Source: Motiliproteus sp. MSK22-1 (GTDB taxonomy: Bacteria > Pseudomonadota > Gammaproteobacteria > Pseudomonadales > Balneatricaceae). From it: DNA of 64,000 nt. Positions 8,489-16,783 of the stretch are shown one piece after another. Location: the NCBI RefSeq assembly GCF_001968815.1, contig NZ_MIEQ01000046.1, positions 124,001 through 188,000 of the forward strand, given 5' to 3'. The position numbers and the translations under genes are program-made. The notes under the pieces are model-generated. The model made no database searches. It was not told where the DNA came from and saw only the letters and a program-made list of their open reading frames with translations. Every line of letters begins with the position of its first letter. Position 1 is the first letter of the stretch.

Positions 8489-8504
8489 TGTAACGATCAT
8501 TACA
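8489..8504 (+). promoter_or_regulatory. TetR-type operator before the transporter gene
   Basis: TGTAACGATCATTACA differs at one base from the perfect palindrome upstream of tetR. It ends just before the AAGGA ribosome-binding site of the transporter gene, so bound repressor would block its transcription. Confidence 0.7.
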
Positions 8505-8517
8505 TTAAGGAAAACCC

Positions 8518-9738
8518 ATGAAAACCAAGCAAACTCTGAAAAAAAGAACGGCTCTGATGGCTGCGGTTCTGGTTATCGTAGCTATTAATCTCCGTCCTGC
8601 TATCGCTTCTATTGCTCCGTTAATAGAGCGGATGCTGACTTCTACAACATTAACCTCTTTCGACATTGGCCTGTTAAGCACTCTGCCTTTACTGCTAATG
8701 GGGTTTGGGGCGTTACTGGCTAAACCATTACGTCAAACACTGGGAGAAAAAAATGGCATTACACTTGGTGTAACCGCTATCGGACTAGCGTGCTTTGGGC
8801 GCATCTGGGGGGATGGTGACGGAGTCATGCTTACATCAGCAATTGTTGCTGGAGCAGGTATCGCAATAGTCCAGACGCTGTTTCCAGGGTATATCAAACG
8901 AGTATTTGCTGAGTCCGCAAGCAGTATGATTGGTTTGTATTCCAGTGCTATTGTCGGAGGGGCCGCTTTGGCTGCTGGTAGTGCAGTATATTTAGCAGAG
9001 CTTTCTAACTGGCAATCTGCACTGGCTTTATGGGCTATCCCAGCAGTATTGGCCATAGTTCTTTGGCAGCTTACTGCCTCTACAGATCGAACGACACTTC
9101 ACTCCCAGGCAGCTACTGAAGCACCGCATTATCGCAGAGACCTTCGGAGCCTGTCGTTGCTTGCATTTTTTGGTGTCGGTACCGGCGTGTTCATGCTGGT
9201 TCTTGCCTGGTTACCTGCCTATTTTTCCGAACAGGGTATTACTGCAGAAACATCTGGTTTTTTACTAACTTGCTTTATTATTGTTGAGTTAATAACAGCC
9301 CTTTTACTATCAGCAAAGATCAAACACATACAAGATAAGCGAGGTCTGCTGTTGATATCAATCGCATTGACGGTAGCAGGGCTCGCGTCGCTGGTGTTGT
9401 ATCCAGTCCAGCTTGCACTTTTATCAACAATCTTATTGGGTATGGGTATTGGAATACACTTCCCACTCTCACTTATCGTAGCATCCGAGCATTTCGACAC
9501 CCCCTCCCTGGCGGGTGATTTAACGGCTTTTGTGCAAGGCGGTGGTTATATCCTGGCAGCTATAGCGCCTCTGATGGCGGGCTGGATCCGTGACAGTTTT
9601 GGTCAATTAAATATGGTTTGGATATTCATGGGAGTAGTTATGGCCCTATTGACTCCTTTGGCACTAAGATATTCGCCCCAAAGTTATACCCATTACAGTG
9701 AACGGGTAGTAAAGACTGAAATCCCAGCTACCGCTTAA
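8518..9738 (+). CDS. MFS transporter, CynX/NimT type
   Basis: The 406-residue protein has about 12 hydrophobic segments. The opening INLRPAIASIAPLI is characteristic of the cyanate/nitroimidazole (CynX/NimT) branch of the major facilitator superfamily. It follows tetR after 77 bases, with an AAGGA ribosome-binding site and its own copy of the operator. The substrate cannot be read from the sequence. TetR control suggests a toxic or signalling small molecule. Confidence 0.82.
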   Translation: MKTKQTLKKRTALMAAVLVIVAINLRPAIASIAPLIERMLTSTTLTSFDIGLLSTLPLLLMGFGALLAKPLRQTLGEKNGITLGVTAIGLACFGRIWGDGDGVMLTSAIVAGAGIAIVQTLFPGYIKRVFAESASSMIGLYSSAIVGGAALAAGSAVYLAELSNWQSALALWAIPAVLAIVLWQLTASTDRTTLHSQAATEAPHYRRDLRSLSLLAFFGVGTGVFMLVLAWLPAYFSEQGITAETSGFLLTCFIIVELITALLLSAKIKHIQDKRGLLLISIALTVAGLASLVLYPVQLALLSTILLGMGIGIHFPLSLIVASEHFDTPSLAGDLTAFVQGGGYILAAIAPLMAGWIRDSFGQLNMVWIFMGVVMALLTPLALRYSPQSYTHYSERVVKTEIPATA

Positions 9739-9793
9739 ACGACAAGCCAATAAGATAAATCAATTCGATTGTCCGATCAGCCTGTCAAAATTT

Positions 9794-9851
9794 AAGTTGC
9801 CTGGCTTTGTTAAAGCAGGCAACTTCTGATATAAAAGCAGGCAACTTCTGA
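9794..9851. terminator. hairpin with duplicated arm between convergent genes
   Basis: The arm at 9794-9808 pairs with 9812-9825 (14 pairs with one bulged G, GTT loop). The 3' side plus four bases, an 18-base unit (9812-9829), is repeated exactly at 9834-9851. The hairpin lies between the convergent transporter and LuxO-like genes and probably ends both transcripts, though the T-runs on either side are poor. Confidence 0.45.
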
Positions 9852-9868
9852 GTTAGAAACAATGTTGA

Positions 9869-11281
9869 TCAGACATTCAATTCTGCCCACTGCTTTTTCT
9901 TCCGGTAGATGGTCGAACAGTTAATTTCGAGTCGATCGGCAGCTTCGGTAATGCTTCCCTGGCAAATTTCAATTGCTCGTTCGATAATTTCCTTTTCCTG
10001 CATCCATAAGGGTCGTATTTGACCAAACCCATTCGTCAGGGAGTTGCAGGGAAAACCGCGACGGTCTTTATCCTTCCCGTCATTGGAATTAAAGTGGCTA
10101 TCATCAGCATCCAATTGCCTCAGCAGCGCAATAACAATATTACCGCCTATTTCATTGTCTTGATTCATTATAATCAGGTTCTGAACAATGTTACCCAACT
10201 GCCGGATGTTACCCGGCCAAGAATAACCCTCTAGTGTAGCGAGGGCACTTTCGGTAAACCTTGGCAGCGGATTTCGGTTGAGTTTTCGGCCGTAGTAGTT
10301 AATAAAGTGGTTTGCCAGTAGTCTTACATCACCAACCCTTTCTTTTAAGGGGGGCATGTTGATCGGCAAAACACAGAGTCGATAATACAGATCCTCTCTA
10401 AACCTACCGTTATTGACTTCATCTAGCGGGTTCTTATTTGATGCGCAGATAATTCTTGCATCCATATGAGTATCAACATCACTGCCGACCGGTCGATAGT
10501 GACCTGATTGCAAAAGACGCAGTAGTTTCGCCTGTAGGCCCAAATCCATATCGCAGATTTCATCAAGGAACAACGTCCCCCCCTTAACCCGTCCGGCTGC
10601 ACCGGCTCTGGCTTCCGTCGCGCCGCTGAAAGCCCCTTTGCGATGCCCAAAAACCTCACTTTCCATTAAATCGGCAGGAATTGCTGCGCAGTTCAGTGCT
10701 ACAAAAGGATTTGTGGAACGACGACTGAGTCGATGAATTGCCTCGGCACAAAGCTCTTTTCCTGTGCCACTTTCGCCGCCAATAAAAACACTGGCATTAC
10801 AGCTGGCAGCACTTTCAACCATTTTATAGATTGTTTTTATCTGTAAAGAATTACCAATAAATTCAGGAATAGGGGCGTCGGGTAGTGCAGAAGTAATGGA
10901 GTTGATTTGTTTTTTTAGTGAAATACGCTCAAGTGTATTTTCTACTGTAGTCAGCAGTCTCTCACTATTAATAGGCTTTAACAGATAATCTTTAGCTCCT
11001 GCCAGCAGCATTTTACGGGTACTTTCAACACTATTTTCCCCTGTAACCACAATAATATTCGCCTCAGCATCGCTGACTCTGGTCAAAAATTCCAATCCAT
11101 GCCCATCAGGAAGTAAAAGATCCAGCAAAACAACGTCAGGGCGTTCACGAGTGTATATGGCCACTCCTTCTTCGATACTACCCGCACTGAACGTCTTGAG
11201 GTTTAGCTGATCTATAAATGCCAGATACGCTGAACGTAAAAGGTCATCATCTTCGATAACCAGTAAGGATCGTCTATCCAT
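9869..11281 (-). CDS. LuxO-like sigma-54-dependent response regulator
   Basis: The 470-residue protein has a receiver domain (about 1-120, phosphoacceptor Asp54), an AAA+ sigma-54 activation domain (about 140-375, Walker A GESGTGKE at 169-176) and a Fis-type helix-turn-helix (about 425-470). The closest family I recognise is LuxO of Vibrio: shared features are SAASCNASVFIGGESGTGKELCAEAIH and the tail PLWMQEKEIIERAIE followed by STIYRK. LuxO is phosphorylated by the Hpt protein LuxU. Here an Hpt gene lies 3.2 kb away beyond a GGDEF-EAL gene that is divergent from this one. The sigma-54 contact loop reads GAFSGA rather than GAFTGA. Its targets are unknown. Confidence 0.85.
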   Translation of the reverse strand: MDRRSLLVIEDDDLLRSAYLAFIDQLNLKTFSAGSIEEGVAIYTRERPDVVLLDLLLPDGHGLEFLTRVSDAEANIIVVTGENSVESTRKMLLAGAKDYLLKPINSERLLTTVENTLERISLKKQINSITSALPDAPIPEFIGNSLQIKTIYKMVESAASCNASVFIGGESGTGKELCAEAIHRLSRRSTNPFVALNCAAIPADLMESEVFGHRKGAFSGATEARAGAAGRVKGGTLFLDEICDMDLGLQAKLLRLLQSGHYRPVGSDVDTHMDARIICASNKNPLDEVNNGRFREDLYYRLCVLPINMPPLKERVGDVRLLANHFINYYGRKLNRNPLPRFTESALATLEGYSWPGNIRQLGNIVQNLIIMNQDNEIGGNIVIALLRQLDADDSHFNSNDGKDKDRRGFPCNSLTNGFGQIRPLWMQEKEIIERAIEICQGSITEAADRLEINCSTIYRKKKQWAELNV

Positions 11282-11518
11282 TATCTAATCCCTGAGAATT
11301 TTCGATACATAGAGTATGTGCCAGTTTCTTGCATTTGCAATTTGCATATTAAAAATTTGCACTAAGCGAAAAACGCCTGGGAATACAGATTAATTTTCTG
11401 CTAATTTTTTAAAAGAAAAACAATAACAACAGGTTATGATTATTTCTTCTATTTCTTATATATGGTTCAGATCTTGCTAAAGTAATAGGAAACAGTTGTC
11501 GAGAAGGGAGCTGATATC

Positions 11519-14437
11519 TTGCTAGGAAACCAAAACAGGGGAGCTGACCCTCGCAAAACGGCAGAAAAGGGTAAAGAAAATAACATTGAAGAATCCATGA
11601 AATTGCTCCGCAAAAAATATGTTGAGCGCTTAATCGGACAGATAGACAGTATTGGTCTAGAGATGATAGATCTGCAAGCCCAGGACAAATTTGAGAAAGC
11701 CTGTATAGCGATCAGCGCTTTGCTGAAATCGATTGCCTCTAGCGCTTTGACCTTTAATTTTCAAACGGTAAGTCAGCAGGCAGCGTTCCTAGGATCAATA
11801 GAGCATGAATGGAGAGCGACGCTTCATCCGCCTAATGATAATGAACTGGCGTTATTCAGAAGAAATTTAGTTTTAATGAAGACGATTGCCGCCAGGCTGG
11901 CCGCTTCTGAAAACTGCACTGAAAGTCATCAAAGCGGTGAGCTGAGGACACCAGGCAGTGCAGACAATAACGGTAAATTGAATGTTGTCTCTGACAGTAA
12001 AGCAGTCACTGTTATCAGTCCAAATGATCGGTTACGTCAATATCGATTGATGGTGTCAACCAGTCAAGACATGTTAGCGATGATAGACAGAGAGTATCGC
12101 TACGTTATTGCCAACCCCTCCTATGCAAAAGCTTTTTGCAACCATTCAATGGATATAACGGGAAAAACAGTAGAAGAAGTCCTTGGCCGTGAATTCTTCT
12201 ATGAGAAAGCTAAAAAAAGAATTGATCGAACCTTTGAAGGGAAGCCACAACAATTTGAAACTTCTGTCGGAACTTCAACTCAGGAACATCGACATATGTC
12301 CGTGAGTTACGAGCCTTATATGGACATGAAAGGAAATATCACCGGTTTAGTTGTCTCCGCCAAGGATATAACGGACCGGAAGCAGATCGAAGAAGAGTTG
12401 AAAAATAACGAAGGTCGATTTCGATTACTAGCCGACCTATCACCCGTAGGTATTTTCCGTAAAGACTGTTTTGGGGAAATTATTTACGTCAACAAAACAA
12501 CCTCTCAAATTATTGGTAAATCACGAACAAAATGCATGGAGGAGGGATGGAATGAGAATATTTTTCCCGATGACTCTGCACGGGTTATTGCTCGATGGGA
12601 TCGGGCGACTTCTTTACACCATAACATTCATGAAGAGTTTAGATTGTTAAAAGATGATGGTGACATCGTCTGGATTATCTGTGAAGCCGTTCCCAGCTTT
12701 GATGCTAACAAAAGCTTTGTCGGTTATATTGGAACGCTAACAGATATTACGGAGATTAAAACAGCTAACGAAAAGGATAAACTTGCTTCTACTGTATTTG
12801 AAAGCACAAAAGATGGAATCATCATCACTGATGCCGACACACAGATCATTTCTGTAAACCCTTCCTTCGAAAAAATAACAGGCTACAGTGAAGAAGAAGT
12901 AATCGGAGCATTCCCGAGCGTTTTACACTCAGGCAAACAAAATAAGGCCTTTTACGAAAAAATATGGTGCGAAATAAACCTTAAGGGCAGCTGGCATGGA
13001 GAGCTTTGGAACCGGCGTAAAAACGGAGATATTTTTCCGACCTGGCTGAGTATCAGCTCCGTCAGGAATGAAGAAGATAAGATCGTTAACTATGTTAGTG
13101 TATTTTCAGATATCAGTGAAGTAAAAAAATCAGCGGAGCAACTGTCCTGGTTAGCATTCCATGACCCTCTCACCCAACTTTCCAATCGATTGATGTTCAC
13201 AGAAAAAATAGAACACAGTATTGCTCGGGCGAAGCGGGAACAGTCATCGATAGCCGTATTGTTTTTTGATTTTGATCGTTTTAAGCACGTTAACGATAGT
13301 CTAGGCCATGGAGTAGGGGATGAACTTCTAATTAAAGTAGCTCAGCGACTTCGAACTCTGCTCCGAGAGAACGACAGTTTGTCTCGATTCGGAGGCGATG
13401 AATTTACTATTCTTATCGAAAACTATTCAACAATATCAGAAGTATACGTGGTTGCTGAAAAAGTAATCGGTATGTTTCTGGAGCCTTTTGAGATCAACGA
13501 ACACCATCTTTACACCAGCATTAGCATGGGAATCAGCGTATTTCCCACCGACGGCGCTACTGGTGAGACATTGCTTAGAAATGCGGATTCAGCAATGTAC
13601 CGGGCTAAGGAGAAAGGTGGAAATGACTATGAATTCTATACAACCGAACTAACGGAATCCGCCCACGAGCGGGTTCGTCTGGAATCAGGTATTCGTAATG
13701 CAATCAAGAAGGGTGAAATGGCGGTCCATTTTCAACCTCAGGTAGAACTTGAAACAGGAAAAATCACAGGGGCAGAAGCCCTCGTGCGCTGGTTTTCACC
13801 AGACCTAGGCCAAGTTTCCCCGTCAAGGTTCATTCCAATAGCAGAAGAATCCACTGTTATCCATGAGTTGGGATCCTGGGTGTTATTTGAGGCCTGCGCT
13901 AAAGCAGCAGAATGGACCAAGACCTTCAACAAAGACTTTAGAGTTGCCGTGAACATATCCTCAAGACAAATACAGAAGAACGACTTTATTGATGTTGTTA
14001 CCGATATCTTAGACCGGACGGGACTTTCGGGTCACAATCTGGAACTGGAGGTAACGGAAGGAGTCGTCATGAGACAAGCGGAAACAGGGGTGCTGGAACG
14101 ACTTAAAAGTATGGGAATCATGTTATCTATAGACGACTTTGGTACTGGTTATTCATCACTGTCCTATCTGAGAAACTTACCGGTCGATCGACTTAAAATT
14201 GACCAGATGTTTGTAAAAGAAATCTGTGAAGTGAAGAGCGACGTCACCATTGTCAGATCTGTTATTGCGATGGGACACGCGATGGGATTAAACGTAATGG
14301 CAGAAGGGGTAGAAACAAAAGCGCAGCTGGATGTGCTTAAAAAAGAGAACTGCGATGGTATCCAAGGGTACTTTATCGGTAAGCCAACGCCTGCGAAGGA
14401 TTTTGAAAGCCGGTACTTTTTACAAGAGCAGGATTAA
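11519..14437 (+). CDS. PAS-GGDEF-EAL protein with degenerate Hpt domain
   Basis: The 972-residue cytoplasmic protein has an N-terminal domain (about 27-128), three PAS domains (about 175-295, 298-415, 420-535), a GGDEF domain (540-705; FGGDEF at 624-629) and an EAL domain (725-965; EAL at 753-755, DDFGTGYSS at 882-890). Both catalytic motifs are intact, so synthesis and breakdown of c-di-GMP are both possible. The N-terminal domain aligns with the Hpt protein encoded at 14434-14784 along its length, but Lys70 replaces the phospho-histidine. The TTG start has AAGGGAG eight bases upstream; an in-frame ATG lies 26 codons in. The 3' end overlaps the convergent Hpt gene by four bases. Confidence 0.88.
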   Translation: MLGNQNRGADPRKTAEKGKENNIEESMKLLRKKYVERLIGQIDSIGLEMIDLQAQDKFEKACIAISALLKSIASSALTFNFQTVSQQAAFLGSIEHEWRATLHPPNDNELALFRRNLVLMKTIAARLAASENCTESHQSGELRTPGSADNNGKLNVVSDSKAVTVISPNDRLRQYRLMVSTSQDMLAMIDREYRYVIANPSYAKAFCNHSMDITGKTVEEVLGREFFYEKAKKRIDRTFEGKPQQFETSVGTSTQEHRHMSVSYEPYMDMKGNITGLVVSAKDITDRKQIEEELKNNEGRFRLLADLSPVGIFRKDCFGEIIYVNKTTSQIIGKSRTKCMEEGWNENIFPDDSARVIARWDRATSLHHNIHEEFRLLKDDGDIVWIICEAVPSFDANKSFVGYIGTLTDITEIKTANEKDKLASTVFESTKDGIIITDADTQIISVNPSFEKITGYSEEEVIGAFPSVLHSGKQNKAFYEKIWCEINLKGSWHGELWNRRKNGDIFPTWLSISSVRNEEDKIVNYVSVFSDISEVKKSAEQLSWLAFHDPLTQLSNRLMFTEKIEHSIARAKREQSSIAVLFFDFDRFKHVNDSLGHGVGDELLIKVAQRLRTLLRENDSLSRFGGDEFTILIENYSTISEVYVVAEKVIGMFLEPFEINEHHLYTSISMGISVFPTDGATGETLLRNADSAMYRAKEKGGNDYEFYTTELTESAHERVRLESGIRNAIKKGEMAVHFQPQVELETGKITGAEALVRWFSPDLGQVSPSRFIPIAEESTVIHELGSWVLFEACAKAAEWTKTFNKDFRVAVNISSRQIQKNDFIDVVTDILDRTGLSGHNLELEVTEGVVMRQAETGVLERLKSMGIMLSIDDFGTGYSSLSYLRNLPVDRLKIDQMFVKEICEVKSDVTIVRSVIAMGHAMGLNVMAEGVETKAQLDVLKKENCDGIQGYFIGKPTPAKDFESRYFLQEQD

Positions 14438-14784
14438 TCACCTTTTTTGAGTGTTTGAGCGAGCGCAACAGCATCCTTTTCAAACTGAGCCCGCTCATCC
14501 GGCGATGGTGCTTCTTTCCTGTACAACCAGTGCTTGACAGTTTGCTCCATTGTTCTTGCAGCCTGGCTGAGTTCCGAAAAACCAAAGGTTCCACCGGCAC
14601 CTGATAATGTGTGGAGCAGTTGCTGTGCGGTCTGAAGGTCAGCTGTAGAAAGGCGGGGGGTTTTGTTTTTTATAATCAGCCCAATTGCTTCTATCTGTGT
14701 CTCTACGCGCTCCAAAAACTGAGCGTTTAATTTTTCTAACTGTTCTTTCGAGAAACGATTTCTTTCTAACGTTGAATTATCCAT
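14434..14784 (-). CDS. stand-alone Hpt phosphotransfer protein
   Basis: The 116-residue helical protein carries an Hpt motif, LLHTLSGAGGTFGF, with the phosphoacceptor His58. Hpt proteins pass phosphate between receiver domains in multistep relays; LuxU is the analogous partner of LuxO. The gene converges on the GGDEF-EAL gene, whose N-terminal domain is a degenerate copy of this protein. The matching regions include ERVETQIEAIG here against ERLIGQIDSIG there. The likely target is the LuxO-like regulator at 9869-11281; no hybrid kinase is in the window. Confidence 0.85.
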   Translation of the reverse strand: MDNSTLERNRFSKEQLEKLNAQFLERVETQIEAIGLIIKNKTPRLSTADLQTAQQLLHTLSGAGGTFGFSELSQAARTMEQTVKHWLYRKEAPSPDERAQFEKDAVALAQTLKKGD

Positions 14785-14856
14785 TTTTTACCATCGGCTT
14801 CAGAAACTCAGAAATCCACTGGCTATAGAATAGACCAATTTACTGATGATCCTATA

Positions 14857-15234
14857 CTACTCAATGACAGGGCATAGTGCAGAGCTATCTGTGGCGCGGA
14901 TGTTCTGATAGGTTTCTTGAGGACTGACAGGGTCAAATTTAAGTTCTGAAATTTCTACCCGTACAGCTTCAACCCAGCCAATTTCGCTGCTTATCCACTG
15001 ATGCGTTGACAAGGAAGCCTCAGTAAAAGCCTGGCTGTATATAAGCTCCTCATTCTGCATAATTTCCTCTAAGTTGAGCCATCGGTTTTTATCTGGAAAA
15101 TTTTGATAGTCCTTCAGTTCTTGCGAAACCCAGAATGTGGATGTAATCCCTGGGCACTCATACCATGTTTCAGACAGCCGGTACCAAGCCTTGGCCTGGT
15201 AGCAGAATCGGTACTCGAGTTTTTTGTCCACCAT
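14857..15234 (-). CDS. hypothetical protein
   Basis: A 125-residue soluble protein, rich in Trp and Tyr, with no recognisable family. The ATG has GAGGT nine bases upstream, which supports it as a real gene. It lies upstream of the Hpt gene on the same strand, 72 bases apart, and could be in the same transcript. Confidence 0.55.
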   Translation of the reverse strand: MVDKKLEYRFCYQAKAWYRLSETWYECPGITSTFWVSQELKDYQNFPDKNRWLNLEEIMQNEELIYSQAFTEASLSTHQWISSEIGWVEAVRVEISELKFDPVSPQETYQNIRATDSSALCPVIE

Positions 15235-15725
15235 TGCGAATTTACCTCAGTCTTGTTGAAACAATGCAACGCTGTACTGTCCTTAAACCTCCATAGCGGA
15301 TGGGACTGTAAACGCATTCATCAATCCAGAGCTTATAGCCAATAATAGACGGCATTTAAACGCTTGTGTAATTAAATGTAGCTTCAGAATAAAGTCTATT
15401 GGCAAAAAAGAGGTCTTTCACTGCCGGATACCACTCTAGGTTATCTGGAAAAGTGATACTGCGGAGTGCTGGAATCGGGATGCAGAACCGTAGGTTGCAA
15501 AAACTAAAAAGCCAGCCTGAAATTCTGATCCAAGCGCCCTGTTCTGCTCGCTATCTAACTTCGCATAATATATATTATGTTAAATTGATAATTATAAGGA
15601 CCAACAAATATGGTCCTTTGATGGCGGCGTGGGCTTACTAACCTTCTACAGAAATATAAAGGTTCAATGCTTTCGAAATAATTTATTGCCCTGTTTGATT
15701 ACAACTGTGGAGAGTCGATGCGCGC
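15235..15725. other. gene-free region carrying the dif site
   Basis: Nearly 500 bases without a convincing gene. An 80-codon plus-strand frame at 15399-15641 runs across the dif site and has no family resemblance, so it is not called. The one clear element is the dif sequence. Confidence 0.6.
15558..15585 (+). other. dif: chromosome dimer resolution site dif
   Basis: The 28 bases match the E. coli dif site at 24 positions. The XerD-side half, TTATGTTAAAT (15575-15585), is identical. In the XerC half CGCATAAT (15562-15569) is identical, and the outer bases fit the degenerate gammaproteobacterial consensus. The only core difference is A for G at 15570 in the central region. XerC/XerD recombine here to resolve chromosome dimers, activated by FtsK, whose gene lies 18 kb to the right. 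This marks the replication terminus. Confidence 0.93.
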
Positions 15726-16577
15726 TTATGACTGAACGATTTCCTTCACCCAGTTTAGTGCTTCAGGGTATTGGTCAGCATCCAGAATAAACTCCTGCCC
15801 TCTGGCTGTACTTTGTAAACGGGTTTTTCCGTTACGTTTGGACCAGCGATCCAACTTTCGATGATAGGTCATTGCCAGTCTCTCCTTCGATGGAAAGAAC
15901 CAGTCAGGAAGTGTCCAGATGCTGGGTTTTGGAGAGTTCTTTTCGGTCAAAGTAATAAGCTCTGAGGTGTGAGTGATAACTCCAGCACCACTACTTCCTG
16001 TAGCTTTTCCTTCAAAAGTGAGGTCTTTAGTTGCTACATACAGGTGATTGTTGGGATCACTCAGGCTGGCTAAGTGCGGATGGTAAGCTAACCATGGCTG
16101 TTCATATGACGTATTTTCAGTTACTTGAATAATGTTGCCGATTTGGAGCCAGCCCCAAATAACGTGCCTGGCCGACTGAGTTTTATCAAAAACCCAATGG
16201 TTACGATTCTTGATAACAGGTCGAAACAACCCAAAAAACAAAAACAGGTCTCCTGCTTCTACGGCATTGTTTCTTAGATGTCCCTGAGCAGCACCCGCTT
16301 GACCCAATACCGGGTTCCAGCCAGGCTTTCGGGGTAAGGCATCTTCTTCAAGATCGGGATCAAGATGCGCAGTTGATTGAGCAGAATATTTACCTCGAGT
16401 CAGCTGCTCGACAATATCTCCCATGGCATCGCTTTTGTTCAGACTGATTTGACCATACTCTATCTGCGAATCATTGTCCGGTATCGGCAAGGACTGAAGA
16501 CGACCATCAGGGAAAATTGGACTTGGACAGCCCCCTGAACCAGAGTCAAACCCTTTTCTGCTTAATATTATCTTCAT
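15726..16577 (-). CDS. Nmad3-like (nucleotide-modification-associated) protein
   Basis: The protein opens MKIILSRKGFDSGSGGCPSP, followed by an IFPDGRLQSLPIPD segment. This is the hallmark of nucleotide modification associated domain 3 (Nmad3), a family predicted from comparative genomics to work with nucleic-acid base modification, often in phages or defence regions. The family call rests on recall. I chose the ATG where family members begin (283 residues); in-frame ATGs at 16601 and 16643 would add a hydrophobic leader of 8 or 22 residues. No modification or restriction gene adjoins, and its function is unknown. Confidence 0.65.
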   Translation of the reverse strand: MKIILSRKGFDSGSGGCPSPIFPDGRLQSLPIPDNDSQIEYGQISLNKSDAMGDIVEQLTRGKYSAQSTAHLDPDLEEDALPRKPGWNPVLGQAGAAQGHLRNNAVEAGDLFLFFGLFRPVIKNRNHWVFDKTQSARHVIWGWLQIGNIIQVTENTSYEQPWLAYHPHLASLSDPNNHLYVATKDLTFEGKATGSSGAGVITHTSELITLTEKNSPKPSIWTLPDWFFPSKERLAMTYHRKLDRWSKRNGKTRLQSTARGQEFILDADQYPEALNWVKEIVQS

Positions 16578-16712
16578 CTTTGTCGAGGATAGATTGGACA
16601 TGGTCAGTCCCATGCTAGCCGCAAAAAACAACCAACCCAACATAGAATCAACTAGAAAAACATTCTTTATGCTGTTGAATAATAAAAATAAATTATTTAG
16701 AAGCAGAGCAGA

Positions 16713-16756
16713 AAAAAGCTGAGCAATTTTGAAATAAATTTCCTGCTCAGCTTTTT
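16713..16756 (-). terminator. terminator of nfuA
   Basis: AAAAAGCTGAGCA (16713-16725) and TGCTCAGCTTTTT (16744-16756) form a perfect 13-bp stem with an 18-base loop. On the minus strand it ends in a T-run just past the nfuA stop. The flanking A/T tracts would also allow it to work on the other strand. Confidence 0.8.
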
Positions 16757-16783
16757 AAACTCCCGATCAACAGGTATTGTGAT

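Noticed and set aside
11305-11335. Possible sigma-54 promoter upstream of the LuxO-like gene (TGGCAC on the minus strand)
   Set aside because: No GC element at the -12 position at the required spacing.
15399-15641. 80-codon open frame across the dif site
   Set aside because: No family, no good ribosome-binding site, and it would run through dif; left as gene-free.
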